From JAHZMA01 sp965205905 (GTDB lineage: Bacteria; Pseudomonadota; Alphaproteobacteria; JABAAW01; JAHZMA01), in assembly GCA_965205905.1 (NCBI GenBank), contig CBDBHZ010000011.1:62001-126000 (forward strand): a DNA stretch of 64,000 nucleotides, given 5' to 3'. The translations under genes were made by a program, and so were the position numbers. A model generated the notes under the pieces. The model saw nothing but the letters and a program-made list of their open reading frames with translations. It did no database searches and had not been told where the DNA came from. Every line of letters begins with the position of its first letter. Within the stretch, counting starts at the first letter, position 1. Below, one piece after another: positions 44,909-54,371 of the stretch.

Positions 44909-45280
44909 ATGCCAACCATTAATCAGCTAATACGCAAGCCCCGTAAAGCGAAACGGGCGAGTAGCAAAGTACCTGCATTGCAGGCATGTCCGCAACGGCG
45001 TGGCGTTTGCACACGGGTTTATACCACTGCGCCTAAAAAGCCGAATTCGGCATTGCGGAAAGTGGCAAGGGTGCGTCTTACCAATGGTTTTGAAGTAACT
45101 TCCTACATTGGTGGTGAAGGGCATAATTTGCAAGAACATTCCGTGGTACTGATTCGCGGCGGTCGGGTAAAAGATTTACCGGGTGTTCGTTATCATGTGA
45201 TTCGTGGCACGCAAGATACGCAAGGCGTGAAAGAACGCCGTCAAAGACGTTCACTTTATGGCGCGAAGCGTCCGAAATAG
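44909..45280 (+). CDS. rpsL: Ribosomal protein uS12
   Basis: Small-subunit protein at the decoding centre, 123 residues. The streptomycin-relevant region TTAPKKPNSALRKVARVR keeps the wild-type lysines, and the second, GGRVKDLPGVRYH, is also unchanged, so no streptomycin resistance is predicted. AAGGA eight bases upstream supports ATG 44909 over TTG 44906. First gene of the str operon; rpoB and rpoC do not precede it here. Confidence 0.97.
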   Translation: MPTINQLIRKPRKAKRASSKVPALQACPQRRGVCTRVYTTAPKKPNSALRKVARVRLTNGFEVTSYIGGEGHNLQEHSVVLIRGGRVKDLPGVRYHVIRGTQDTQGVKERRQRRSLYGAKRPK

Positions 45281-45295
45281 GTTGGGATATTAAAA

Positions 45296-45769
45296 ATGGC
45301 AAGAAGACGTAGAGCAGAAAAACGCGAAATTCTCCCCGACCCGATTTATCGGGACGAGCGTTTAACAAAATTTGTGAATTCAGTGATGCTTGATGGCAAG
45401 AAATCAACCGCTGAACGAATCGTTTATGGTGCGCTTGATTTGTTAAAGCAAAAAGCCAAAACCGATAAGCCATTAGAAATTTTTCACGAGGCGATTGATA
45501 AAGCCCGCCCCGATATTGAAGTGCGTTCGCGCCGTGTTGGTGGTGCAACCTATCAGGTGCCTGTTGAAGTGCGCGCAGGGCGTGCCCAAGCTTTGGCATT
45601 TCGCTGGTTGATTGGCAATGCCCGTAAACGTAGCGAGAACACGATGACTGAAAGGTTATCACAAGAATTAATGGATACCGCCAATGGGCGTGGTTCAACG
45701 ATTAAAAAGCGCGAAGACACCCATAAGATGGCTGAAGCGAATCGCGCATTTGCTCATTACCGTTGGTAA
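45296..45769 (+). CDS. rpsG: Ribosomal protein uS7
   Basis: Primary 16S rRNA-binding protein that nucleates the small-subunit head, 157 residues. Starts MARRRRAEKREILPDP and keeps the RRVGGATYQVPVEVR core and the C-terminal KREDTHKMAEANRAFAHYRW. It follows rpsL by 15 bases. Confidence 0.97.
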   Translation: MARRRRAEKREILPDPIYRDERLTKFVNSVMLDGKKSTAERIVYGALDLLKQKAKTDKPLEIFHEAIDKARPDIEVRSRRVGGATYQVPVEVRAGRAQALAFRWLIGNARKRSENTMTERLSQELMDTANGRGSTIKKREDTHKMAEANRAFAHYRW

Positions 45770-45793
45770 GATTAGAATAGAGAATAGAAGAAA

Positions 45794-47866
45794 ATGGCAC
45801 GGACAACTGATTTAAGTAAATACCGCAATATCGGCATTATGGCGCATATTGATGCAGGTAAGACGACGACCACCGAGCGCGTTCTGTATTATACTGGGCG
45901 CTCGCACAAAATTGGCGAAGTGCATGATGGGCAAGCGACGATGGATTGGATGGAACAAGAGCAAGAGCGTGGCATCACCATCACATCGGCGGCAACCACT
46001 GCCGTATGGAAAGACCATCGCGTTAATATTATTGATACGCCGGGACATGTTGACTTCACGATTGAAGTAGAACGTTCTTTGCGCGTGTTAGATGGCGCCG
46101 TTGCCGTGTTTGATTCGGTTGCAGGCGTTGAGCCACAATCGGAAACAGTTTGGCGACAGGCTGATAAATATGATGTGCCACGCATTTGTTTTGTCAATAA
46201 AATGGACAGGACTGGCGCAGATTATTTCCGCACCATCTCAATGATTAAAGACCGCTTGGGCGCAACCGCTTTGGTAACGCAATTACCAATTGGCGCAGAA
46301 TCTGAATTTGTTGGCTTGGTTGATTTGATTAAAATGAAAGCTTTTCGTTGGAAAGATGAAAGCTTGGGTGCTGAATTTGTAGAAGAAGATATTCCTAGCG
46401 ATTTGCAAGCACAGGCTGATGAATATCGCGAAGCATTGCTTGATGCAGTGGTTGAGCAAGATGATGCCGTGATGGAAGCCTATCTTGATGGCAAAGTGCC
46501 ATCTGAAGAAGAACTTAATATGTGTATCCGCAAAGGCACAATTGGCGGTGCATTCGTGCCGATTTTATGTGGTTCTGCTTTCAAAAATAAAGGTGTGCAA
46601 CCCTTGCTAGATGCGGTTGTGGCTTATATGCCCTCTCCGCTTGATTTGCCGCCAATGCAAGGCGTATCGCCAGATACTGACGAGCCAGATAGCCGCAAAT
46701 CAAGCGATGATGAGCCGTTAAGTTTGTTGGCATTCAAAATTATGAATGACCCCTTTGTTGGCTCACTCACTTTTGCACGGATTTATTCTGGCAAGCTAGA
46801 AACAGGGCAGACGCTGATTAATTCGGTGAAAGAGAAAAAAGAACGAATCGGACGGATGCTGTTAATGCATGCCAATTCACGCGAAGATATTAAAGAAGCC
46901 TATGCAGGCGATATTGTTGCACTATGTGGCTTAAAAGATACCACTACTGGCGATACATTATGCGACCCTGCCAAGCAAATTATTTTAGAGCGCATGGAAT
47001 TTCCAGAGCCAGTGATTGAAATTGCGGTTGAGCCTAAAACCAAAGTCGACCAAGAAAAAATGTCTATGGCATTGGCACGGTTGGCAGCCGAAGACCCAAG
47101 CTTTAGGGTCGCAAGCGACTTTGAAAGCGGGCAAACAATCATTAAAGGCATGGGTGAATTGCATTTGGAAATTATCATCGACCGCCTCAAGCGCGAATTT
47201 AAGGTAGATGCCAATATTGGTGCGCCACAAGTTGCTTATCGTGAAACGATTACCAAAGAAGCTGAAGTTGACTACACACATAAGAAACAAAGTGGTGGTG
47301 CAGGTCAGTTCGCACGGATAAAATTGATTTTCCGCCCTTCCGAAGATGGTTTTGAATTTAGCAGCAAGGTTGTTGGCGGTTCAGTGCCACGTGAATATAT
47401 TCCGGGCGTTGAAAAAGGATTGCAACATTCTATGGGGTCTGGCTGTGTTGCTGGCTTTCCAGTGATTAATGTTGCGGTAGAATTGATAGATGGCGCGTAT
47501 CACGATGTTGATTCGTCGGTGATGGCATTTGAAATTGCCGCCCGTGCCGCCTTTAATGAGGGGATGCGTAAAGCCAGCCCCAAATTATTAGAGCCAGTTA
47601 TGAAGGTCGAAGTAGTAACACCCGAAGAATATATGGGTGATATTATTGGCGACCTAAATAGTCGGCGTGGTCAGGTTTCTAGCATGGAACAGCGCGGTAT
47701 CGCCCGTGTTGTCAGTGCGATGGTGCCGCTTGCAACCATGTTCGGCTATGTCAATAATTTGCGGTCTTTCTCACAAGGAAGAGCGCAATATTCGATGGTT
47801 TTTGACCATTATGAACCTGTGCCACAAGCCGTTGCCGACGAAGTTCGTGCAAAACTTGCGGGGTAG
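45794..47866 (+). CDS. fusA: Elongation factor G
   Basis: Translocation GTPase of 690 residues with five domains. The G1 motif AHIDAGKTTTTE is at about 17-28, the switch region RGITITSAATT and DTPGHVDFT follow, and NKMD gives guanine specificity. Domain IV carries the GGSVPREYIPGVEKG segment. A single copy in the window, in its canonical str-operon place. Confidence 0.97.
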   Translation: MARTTDLSKYRNIGIMAHIDAGKTTTTERVLYYTGRSHKIGEVHDGQATMDWMEQEQERGITITSAATTAVWKDHRVNIIDTPGHVDFTIEVERSLRVLDGAVAVFDSVAGVEPQSETVWRQADKYDVPRICFVNKMDRTGADYFRTISMIKDRLGATALVTQLPIGAESEFVGLVDLIKMKAFRWKDESLGAEFVEEDIPSDLQAQADEYREALLDAVVEQDDAVMEAYLDGKVPSEEELNMCIRKGTIGGAFVPILCGSAFKNKGVQPLLDAVVAYMPSPLDLPPMQGVSPDTDEPDSRKSSDDEPLSLLAFKIMNDPFVGSLTFARIYSGKLETGQTLINSVKEKKERIGRMLLMHANSREDIKEAYAGDIVALCGLKDTTTGDTLCDPAKQIILERMEFPEPVIEIAVEPKTKVDQEKMSMALARLAAEDPSFRVASDFESGQTIIKGMGELHLEIIIDRLKREFKVDANIGAPQVAYRETITKEAEVDYTHKKQSGGAGQFARIKLIFRPSEDGFEFSSKVVGGSVPREYIPGVEKGLQHSMGSGCVAGFPVINVAVELIDGAYHDVDSSVMAFEIAARAAFNEGMRKASPKLLEPVMKVEVVTPEEYMGDIIGDLNSRRGQVSSMEQRGIARVVSAMVPLATMFGYVNNLRSFSQGRAQYSMVFDHYEPVPQAVADEVRAKLAG

Positions 47867-47911
47867 TCATTTAAATGTTTAACTTTTCCTTAATGAGTAG
47901 GGGTACTTGCA

Positions 47912-49102
47912 ATGTCTAAAGAGAAATTTGAACGTAACAAGCCGCATTGTAACATTGGTACGGTTGGTCACGTTGATCATGGTAAAACAACGCTTACAGC
48001 AGCGATTACGAAAGTATTGGCTGAATCTGGTGGCGCGACTTTTATGGATTATGCTAATATTGATAAAGCACCAGAAGAAAAAGCACGCGGTATTACGATT
48101 AATACATCGCATGTGGAATATCAAACTGACGCACGCCATTACGCGCATGTGGATTGTCCGGGTCACGCCGATTATGTGAAAAACATGATTACAGGTGCGG
48201 CACAAATGGATGGCGCGATTTTGGTGGTGAATGCTGCTGATGGGCCAATGCCACAAACGCGTGAACATATTGTATTGGCGCGTCAAGTGGGTGTGCCTGC
48301 GATTGTTGTGTTTTTGAATAAAGTCGACCAAGTTGACGACCCAGAATTGTTGGAATTGGTTGAATTAGAAGTGCGCGAATTGCTTTCTAGTTATAACTTC
48401 CCGGGTGATGATATTCCTGTGGTTTCAGGTTCTGCTTTGGCAGCACTTGAAGGCCGTGATGACGCGATTGGCAAAGACAAAATTATCGAGCTTATGAAAG
48501 CCGTTGATGATTATATTCCTCAGCCTAAGCGTGAAAAAGATAAGCCATTCTTGATGCCAATTGAAGATGTGTTCACCATTTCTGGTCGTGGCACAGTTGT
48601 AACAGGCAGAATTGAACGCGGTATCTTAAAAGTAGGCGAAGAAATTGAAATTGTTGGTATTAAAGATACCAGCAAAACAATTTGCACGGGCGTTGAAATG
48701 TTCCGTAAATTACTGGATCAAGGTGAAGCAGGCGATAATGTTGGTGCATTATTGCGTGGTGTTGACCGCGAATCAGTTGAGCGCGGACAAGTTTTGGCAA
48801 AACCCGGTAGCATCACACCACATACCAAATTTGAATGTGAAGCCTATATTCTTAGCAAAGATGAAGGCGGGCGGCATACGCCATTCTTCAGCAATTACCG
48901 TCCACAATTTTACTTCCGCACAACGGATGTAACAGGTTCGGTTGAATTGCCATCTGGCACCGAAATGGTGATGCCGGGTGATAATGTTAAAATGACTGCT
49001 GAACTGATTGCACCGATTGCGATGGATGAAGGCTTACGCTTTGCGATTCGCGAAGGTGGCCGCACCGTTGGTGCTGGTGTTGTTACCAAGATTGTAAGTT
49101 AA
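47912..49102 (+). CDS. tuf: Elongation factor Tu
   Basis: Delivers aminoacyl-tRNA to the ribosome as a GTP complex; 396 residues. GHVDHGKTTLTAA (19-31), the effector RGITINTSHVEY, DCPGHADYV and NKVD motifs are all present. Only one tuf is in the window; a second copy elsewhere is usual in many proteobacteria. The 45-base gap after fusA is the largest within this cluster after the leader. Confidence 0.97.
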   Translation: MSKEKFERNKPHCNIGTVGHVDHGKTTLTAAITKVLAESGGATFMDYANIDKAPEEKARGITINTSHVEYQTDARHYAHVDCPGHADYVKNMITGAAQMDGAILVVNAADGPMPQTREHIVLARQVGVPAIVVFLNKVDQVDDPELLELVELEVRELLSSYNFPGDDIPVVSGSALAALEGRDDAIGKDKIIELMKAVDDYIPQPKREKDKPFLMPIEDVFTISGRGTVVTGRIERGILKVGEEIEIVGIKDTSKTICTGVEMFRKLLDQGEAGDNVGALLRGVDRESVERGQVLAKPGSITPHTKFECEAYILSKDEGGRHTPFFSNYRPQFYFRTTDVTGSVELPSGTEMVMPGDNVKMTAELIAPIAMDEGLRFAIREGGRTVGAGVVTKIVS

Positions 49103-49106
49103 GAAA

Positions 49107-49415
49107 ATGGATAGTCAAAATATTCGTATACGTTTGAAGGCATTTGACCACCGCGTGTTGGATCAATCAACTGCCGAAATTGTGAATACAGCAAAGCGGA
49201 CGGGGGCGCAAATTCGCGGTCCCATCCCTTTGCCGACTCGGATTGAGAAATTTACTGTCTTGCGTTCACCGCATATCGATAAGAAAAGCCGTGAACAATT
49301 TGAAGTAAGAACTCATAAGCGTTTGCTAGATATTATTGACCCCAACCCTCAAACAGTTGATGCGCTGATGAAGCTTGATTTGGCTTCTGGCGTTGAAGTT
49401 GATATTAAAATTTAG
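49107..49415 (+). CDS. rpsJ: Ribosomal protein uS10
   Basis: 102-residue small-subunit protein, also the NusE antitermination factor. RIRLKAFDHRVLDQSTAEIV at the start and GPIPLPTRIEKFTVLRSPH in the middle are typical. It opens the S10 part of the cluster only four bases after tuf, so no separate S10 promoter is likely. Confidence 0.97.
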   Translation: MDSQNIRIRLKAFDHRVLDQSTAEIVNTAKRTGAQIRGPIPLPTRIEKFTVLRSPHIDKKSREQFEVRTHKRLLDIIDPNPQTVDALMKLDLASGVEVDIKI

Positions 49416-49424
49416 GATTATATG

Positions 49425-50243
49425 ATGCGAACTGGGCTTATTGCGAAGAAAATTGGGATGACTCACTGCTATAATGATGCAGGCGAGCATGTGCCAGTTA
49501 CTGTGCTGAAATTGGACTCACTGCAAGTGGTTGATAGACGCCAAACTGATAAGCATGGCTATGATGCTGTGGTGTTGGGTGCGGGCGGAAAGAAAGCCAA
49601 GCATGTCAAAAAACCACAAGCAGGTCACTATAAGAAAAATAATGTCTTGCCAAAGCAAAAAGTGGTGGAATTTCGCGTTAGCAACGATAATTTACTGAAT
49701 ATTGGTGATGAAGTGCTGGCTGACCATTTTATCAATGGGCAATATATAGATGTTACCTCATACTCAATCGGTAAAGGTTTTGCTGGTGCCATGAAGCGGC
49801 ATAATTTTAGCGGTTTGCGTGCCACGCATGGCGTATCGATTTCGCATCGGTCGCATGGTTCAACGGGGCATTGTCAAGAACCGGGTAAAGTATTTAAGGG
49901 CAAGAAAATGGCAGGCCATATGGGCAATCGCCGTGTGAGTGTCCAAAATTTACAAGTATTCCGTGCCGATAGTGATAATGGTTTAATTCTTGTGCGTGGC
50001 GGTGTGCCGGGTGCAAAAAATAGCTGGGTTCTCATCAATGACGCGGTCAAGAAAGCCTTGCCTGCTGATGTTATATTCCCTGCATCAGTGCGTAAAGCCA
50101 GTGATATTGTGGCTGTGGCTGACGAAGAGCCAAAGATACCAGTAGTGGAAACAGCAGCGGCAGAAAATCCAACAACAGATAATAATGTATCAGAAACTAC
50201 AACTGTGGCAACTGATAATCAACAAGCTGATAGTAAAGAGTAA
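49425..50243 (+). CDS. rplC: Ribosomal protein uL3, with C-terminal tail
   Basis: Large-subunit assembly protein near the peptidyl-transferase centre, 272 residues. The core from RTGLIAKKIGMTH to KNSWVLINDAVKKALP is normal. The last 40 or so residues (EEPKIPVVETAAAENPTTDN and onward) are an acidic, Thr/Asn/Ala-rich low-complexity tail beyond the usual end near 210-230. AGGA seven bases before ATG 49425 favours it over ATG 49422. Confidence 0.95.
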   Translation: MRTGLIAKKIGMTHCYNDAGEHVPVTVLKLDSLQVVDRRQTDKHGYDAVVLGAGGKKAKHVKKPQAGHYKKNNVLPKQKVVEFRVSNDNLLNIGDEVLADHFINGQYIDVTSYSIGKGFAGAMKRHNFSGLRATHGVSISHRSHGSTGHCQEPGKVFKGKKMAGHMGNRRVSVQNLQVFRADSDNGLILVRGGVPGAKNSWVLINDAVKKALPADVIFPASVRKASDIVAVADEEPKIPVVETAAAENPTTDNNVSETTTVATDNQQADSKE

Positions 50244-50249
50244 GCAACC

Positions 50250-50870
50250 ATGAAGATGAAAATGCTCACATTAGATAATACAGCGGCGGGTGAAATCACC
50301 CTTAATGATGCTGTGTTTAAAATTGATGTGCGTCCTGATATTATGGCGCGGGTGGTAAATTGGCAGTTGGCAAAACGGCGCAGTGGCACCCATAAAGTAA
50401 AAGAACGCGGTGAAGTTAACGGTTCTACCCGTAAAGTTGTCCGTCAAAAAGGTTCGGGCGGTGCGCGCCATAGCACGCGTAAAGTGTCTCTATTTCGTGG
50501 TGGCGGTGTTACTTTTGGACCTAAACCGCGTGACCATGGCTATGATTTACCGAAGAAAGTAAGAGCATTGGCTTTGCGAAGTGCGCTTTCTATGAAACTT
50601 GCCGATGGTGCTTTGATGATTATTGATAATGAAAAACTATCATCGCCAAAAACAGCAGACTTAAAGAAGAAACTGCAGGAATTAAAGATTAATGATGCGT
50701 TGATTCTGAGTGGCGTCGATATAGATAATAATTTTTCAAAAGCACTGAATAATATTCCCCTGATTGATGGGTTATGCTATCAAGGTGCAAATGTTTATGA
50801 TATTTTACGCCGTAAAAAATTGGTGCTCACCAAAGAAGCGGTTGAATTACTAGAAGCGAGATTGGCATGA
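50250..50870 (+). CDS. rplD: Ribosomal protein uL4
   Basis: 206 residues; a large-subunit protein lining the exit tunnel and, in some bacteria, autoregulator of the S10 operon. The tunnel loop SGTHKVKERGEVNGSTRKVVRQKGSGGARH and the GGGVTFGPKPRDHGYDLPKKVR segment are present. Its end overlaps rplW by 4 bases. Confidence 0.96.
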   Translation: MKMKMLTLDNTAAGEITLNDAVFKIDVRPDIMARVVNWQLAKRRSGTHKVKERGEVNGSTRKVVRQKGSGGARHSTRKVSLFRGGGVTFGPKPRDHGYDLPKKVRALALRSALSMKLADGALMIIDNEKLSSPKTADLKKKLQELKINDALILSGVDIDNNFSKALNNIPLIDGLCYQGANVYDILRRKKLVLTKEAVELLEARLA

Positions 50871-51196
50871 GTTGGAAATATTACCGTAAAAATCTGCGTG
50901 CCATTAGCAGTGAACGCGCCCATGCATTGGTGCATTCGCCATTGGTTACCGAAAAATCAACATTCGGTGCTGAACGCAATGAATATAGTTTCAAAGTGGC
51001 AATGGATGCCCATAAAGCCGAAATAAAACAGGCGATTGAAAAAGTTTTTGACGTAAAAGTTGAGTCAGTCAATACCAATATCACCAAAGGCAAAACCAAG
51101 CGTTTTCGGGGTGTTATGGGTAAAAGGAAGAGTTTCAAAAAGGCGATTGTTCGTCTGGCTGATGGCGATTCTATTGATTTTGGCACGCATGTATAG
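50867..51196 (+). CDS. rplW: Ribosomal protein uL23
   Basis: 109 residues; it forms the docking site for signal recognition particle and trigger factor at the tunnel exit. SPLVTEKSTFGAERNEYSFKV is the family start. About ten extra basic residues precede it (SWKYYRKNLRAISSERA); the overlap with rplD (ATGA) fixes the start. Confidence 0.95.
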   Translation: MSWKYYRKNLRAISSERAHALVHSPLVTEKSTFGAERNEYSFKVAMDAHKAEIKQAIEKVFDVKVESVNTNITKGKTKRFRGVMGKRKSFKKAIVRLADGDSIDFGTHV

Positions 51197-51208
51197 GTGA
51201 GATGAATA

Positions 51209-52045
51209 ATGGCATTGAAGCTTTATAAACCCACAACACCCGGTCAGCGCGGTTTGGTGCAAACTGAACGTTCTGAACTTCATAAGGGTGGTCCTGTTAA
51301 ATCACTTAGCTTTGGCTTAAGCGGTTCTGGCGGACGCAATAATTTAGGTCGCATCACCTCGCGCAGGCGTGGCGGTGGGCATAAGCGTAAATATCGTATC
51401 ATTGATTTCAAACGTCAAAAATTCGATATGGTTGCAACCGTAGAAAGGCTAGAATACGACCCTAACCGTTCGGCTTTTATTGCCTTGCTGAAATATGAAG
51501 ATGGTGAATTAACCTATATCATTGCCCCGCAAAAATTAAAGGCAGGCGATAAGGTGCTTTCAAGTCAAAGCAATATCGATGTGCAACCCGGCAACACCAT
51601 GCCGCTTAATTATGTGCCGATTGGTTCTATCATTCATAATATTGAGATGAAACCGGGCAAGGGCGCGCAAATGATTCGGGCGGCGGGCAGTTATGCTCAG
51701 CTTGTTGGGCGCGACCAAGGCTATGCACAATTAAAATTGATGAGTGGTGAATTACGCGTGGTGCGTGGTGAATGTATGGCATCGATTGGTGCGGTATCGA
51801 ATCAGGATAATAAAAATATCAAACTTGGTAAAGCGGGACGCAATCGCTGGTTAGGCAGACGGCCTTCCGTGCGCGGTGTGGCGATGAACCCGATTGACCA
51901 TCCGCATGGCGGTGGTGAGGGACGCACATCAGGTGGGCGTCATCCTGTTACACCGTGGGGTGTGCCAACCAAAGGTAAAAAAACACGTTCTAACAAAGCG
52001 ACTGATAAATATATCATTCGCCGTCGGCAGAATAAGAAACGCTAG
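51209..52045 (+). CDS. rplB: Ribosomal protein uL2
   Basis: 278-residue primary 23S rRNA-binding protein required for peptidyl transfer. It keeps GGRNNLGRITSRRRGGGHKRKYR and the GVAMNPIDHPHGGGEGRTSGGRHPVTPWG motif with its conserved histidine. Confidence 0.97.
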   Translation: MALKLYKPTTPGQRGLVQTERSELHKGGPVKSLSFGLSGSGGRNNLGRITSRRRGGGHKRKYRIIDFKRQKFDMVATVERLEYDPNRSAFIALLKYEDGELTYIIAPQKLKAGDKVLSSQSNIDVQPGNTMPLNYVPIGSIIHNIEMKPGKGAQMIRAAGSYAQLVGRDQGYAQLKLMSGELRVVRGECMASIGAVSNQDNKNIKLGKAGRNRWLGRRPSVRGVAMNPIDHPHGGGEGRTSGGRHPVTPWGVPTKGKKTRSNKATDKYIIRRRQNKKR

Positions 52046-52054
52046 GAGTATTTA

Positions 52055-52333
52055 ATGGCGCGTTCAGTATGGAAAGGTCCGTTTGTTGATGGGTATCTTC
52101 TCAAGAAAACCGAGAAGGTGCGCGATTCGGGGCGTAAAGATGTGATTAAAACTTGGTCACGGCGTTCTACCATTTTGCCACAATTTGTTGGCTTCACCTA
52201 TGCGGTGCATAATGGTAAGAAATTTGTGCCAGTTTTTGTGACGGAAGATATGATTGGTCATAAATTTGGTGAATTTTCACCAACCCGCACCTATTATGGG
52301 CATGGGGTTGATAAGAAGAAGGTCAAAAAATAA
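52055..52333 (+). CDS. rpsS: Ribosomal protein uS19
   Basis: 92-residue small-subunit head protein. ARSVWKGPFVDGYLLKK, TWSRRSTILPQFVGFT and HKFGEFSPTRTY are typical. Starts nine bases after rplB. Confidence 0.97.
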   Translation: MARSVWKGPFVDGYLLKKTEKVRDSGRKDVIKTWSRRSTILPQFVGFTYAVHNGKKFVPVFVTEDMIGHKFGEFSPTRTYYGHGVDKKKVKK

Positions 52334-52335
52334 TT

Positions 52336-52698
52336 ATGAATAAGTTGGCAGAAAATGAAGCGCTTGCAACAGGTAAATTTTTACGGGTATCTCCGCAAAA
52401 ATTAAATTTGGTTGCAGGGTTAATTCGTGGCAAAAATGTTGCGCGCGCCTTGAATGATTTGCAATTTAGCAAACGGCGCATCGCTATTGATGTTAGAAAA
52501 ATTTTGCAAGCTGGCATTGCCAATGCCGAAAATAATCATCAGCTTGATATTGATCGGTTGGTGGTAAAAGAAGCATGGGTTGGCAAACAAATTATCATGA
52601 AACGTTTTCGTGCGCGGGCGCGTGGACGCGGTGCAAGAATTGTAAAACCTTTCTCGCGCATCACGATTATTTTACGTGAAGATAAAGAGCAGGAGTAG
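52336..52698 (+). CDS. rplV: Ribosomal protein uL22
   Basis: 120 residues; its beta-hairpin lines the exit tunnel. Recognised by RVSPQKLNLVAGLIRGKNVARAL and the C-terminal RARGRGARIVKPFSRITIIL. Two bases separate it from rpsS. Confidence 0.96.
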   Translation: MNKLAENEALATGKFLRVSPQKLNLVAGLIRGKNVARALNDLQFSKRRIAIDVRKILQAGIANAENNHQLDIDRLVVKEAWVGKQIIMKRFRARARGRGARIVKPFSRITIILREDKEQE

Positions 52699-52703
52699 GC
52701 AAT

Positions 52704-53387
52704 ATGGGACAAAAAGTTAACCCAATTGGTTTGAGATTAGGCATTAATCGCACATGGGATTCACGTTGGTATGCTGATAGAGCATCTTATGGTGAGTTAT
52801 TGCATAATGATTTGAAGTTACGCAACTATATCATGAAAAACCTTACTGGCGCAGGTGTCTCGCGGGTGTTGATTGAACGCCCTGCCAAAAAGGCACGCGT
52901 TACAATTTATACCGCACGTCCCGGCGTGATTATCGGTAAAAAAGGTGGCGATATTGAAAAATTACGGCAAAAACTCACCAATTTGATTGATGAGGAAGTG
53001 TCGCTGAATGTGAATGAAATTAAAAAACCAGATTTAGATGCGGTATTTGTGGCGCAGAATATTGCCCAACAATTAGAACGCCGTGTTGCCTTTCGCCGTG
53101 TGATGAAACGGGCGGTGCAAAACACCTTACGCATGGGTGCGCTTGGCATTCGTATCAATTGCGGTGGCCGTTTAGGCGGTGCTGAAATTGCGCGGGTAGA
53201 ATGGTATCGCGAAGGGCAAGTGCCTTTGCATACGCTACGTGCCGATATTGATTATGGCACAGCATCAGCGCATACCACTTATGGTATTTGCGGTGTGAAA
53301 GTGTGGATTTTCAAAGGCGAGATTATGGCGCATGACCCGATGGGGCACGATAAAATGATTAATGATAATTTCACGATAAGACAATAA
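52704..53387 (+). CDS. rpsC: Ribosomal protein uS3
   Basis: 227-residue protein of the mRNA entry channel with helicase-like function. GQKVNPIGLRLGINRTWDSRWYA opens the chain; the KH domain has RPGVIIGKKGGDIEKLRQKL; the C-terminal domain ends after GTASAHTTYGICGVKVWIFKGE. Confidence 0.97.
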   Translation: MGQKVNPIGLRLGINRTWDSRWYADRASYGELLHNDLKLRNYIMKNLTGAGVSRVLIERPAKKARVTIYTARPGVIIGKKGGDIEKLRQKLTNLIDEEVSLNVNEIKKPDLDAVFVAQNIAQQLERRVAFRRVMKRAVQNTLRMGALGIRINCGGRLGGAEIARVEWYREGQVPLHTLRADIDYGTASAHTTYGICGVKVWIFKGEIMAHDPMGHDKMINDNFTIRQ

Positions 53388-53401
53388 TTTAGGAATAAAC
53401 A

Positions 53402-53818
53402 ATGTTAAGTCCGAAAAGAACAAAATACCGCAAAGCCCATAAGGGACGCATTAAAGGCATTACCACTGGTGGTGCAACCCTTGCCTTTGGGCAATTTGGC
53501 TTAAAAGCGCAGCAACCTGAACGGATTACTGCCCGCCAGATTGAAGCGGCACGTCGTGCGATTGTGCGCCATGTGAAGCGGCAAGGTAATATCTGGATTC
53601 GGATTTTCCCTGATGTGCCTGTCTCTGGCAAGCCCGCTGAAGTGCGGATGGGTAAAGGTAAAGGCTCACCTGAATTTTGGGTGGCACGGGTAAAGCCCGG
53701 TAGAATTATGTTCGAAATGGATGGCGTAACAGAAATAATGGCGCGTCGTGCAATGGAATTAGCGGCAGCAAAACTGCCAATTAAAACAAAATTTGTTAGC
53801 CGCATTGATAAAGGTTAA
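53402..53818 (+). CDS. rplP: Ribosomal protein uL16
   Basis: 138-residue protein that helps position the A-site tRNA. LSPKRTKYRKAHKGRIKG at the start, RQIEAARRAIVRHVKRQG in the middle and KGKGSPEFWVARVKPGRIMFE are all typical. Confidence 0.97.
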   Translation: MLSPKRTKYRKAHKGRIKGITTGGATLAFGQFGLKAQQPERITARQIEAARRAIVRHVKRQGNIWIRIFPDVPVSGKPAEVRMGKGKGSPEFWVARVKPGRIMFEMDGVTEIMARRAMELAAAKLPIKTKFVSRIDKG

Positions 53819-53833
53819 GGTTGGATTATTGTC

Positions 53834-54031
53834 ATGAAAATAAGTGAGATTAGACAGAAAACTGGGTCAGAATTGCAAGATGAACTTGTAACTCTACGGC
53901 GCGAACAAATGAATTTGCGGTTTCGTCAAGTGGCGGGGCAGTTAACGAATACTGGTAGGATGCGGGTTGTTAAGCGAGATATTGCTAAAATCAAAACTAC
54001 CATGACTGAACATAGATTGAAAGGCAAATAG
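53834..54031 (+). CDS. rpmC: Ribosomal protein uL29
   Basis: 65 residues, two helices near the tunnel exit. Family segment LRREQMNLRFRQVAGQLTNT followed by VKRDIAKIKT. Confidence 0.95.
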   Translation: MKISEIRQKTGSELQDELVTLRREQMNLRFRQVAGQLTNTGRMRVVKRDIAKIKTTMTEHRLKGK

Positions 54032-54041
54032 GGGAAACACT

Positions 54042-54371
54042 ATGCCAAAACGTATATTACAAGGAAACGTGGTTTCAGATAAGGGTATGAAAACCGTTAT
54101 TGTGCAGGTTGAACGTCGCTTACGGCATCCGCTTTACAAAAAATTTATCAAGAAATCTAAAAAATTTATGGCACATGATGAAGATGGTCGCGCCAAAATA
54201 GGTGATGTGGTGAATATTCAAGAATGTCGCCCTCTTTCCAAACGCAAATGTTGGGAATTATTAGATATTGTACGGGTGGCGCGTGGTTCTATTGCTGGCG
54301 ATGCTGATGGCAATATTGCAACAAATGTTGACAATAATGTCGCCAATAATGTCGAAGGGCAAACATCATGA
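54042..54371 (+). CDS. rpsQ: Ribosomal protein uS17, with C-terminal tail
   Basis: 109 residues; early-assembling 16S-binding OB-fold protein. The core from RILQGNVVSDKGMKTVIVQVERR to LSKRKCWELLDIVRV ends near residue 80. About 28 further residues form an Asn/Asp/Ala tail with NVDNNVANNVEG. The stop overlaps rplN by 4 bases, so the tail is real in frame. Confidence 0.95.
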   Translation: MPKRILQGNVVSDKGMKTVIVQVERRLRHPLYKKFIKKSKKFMAHDEDGRAKIGDVVNIQECRPLSKRKCWELLDIVRVARGSIAGDADGNIATNVDNNVANNVEGQTS

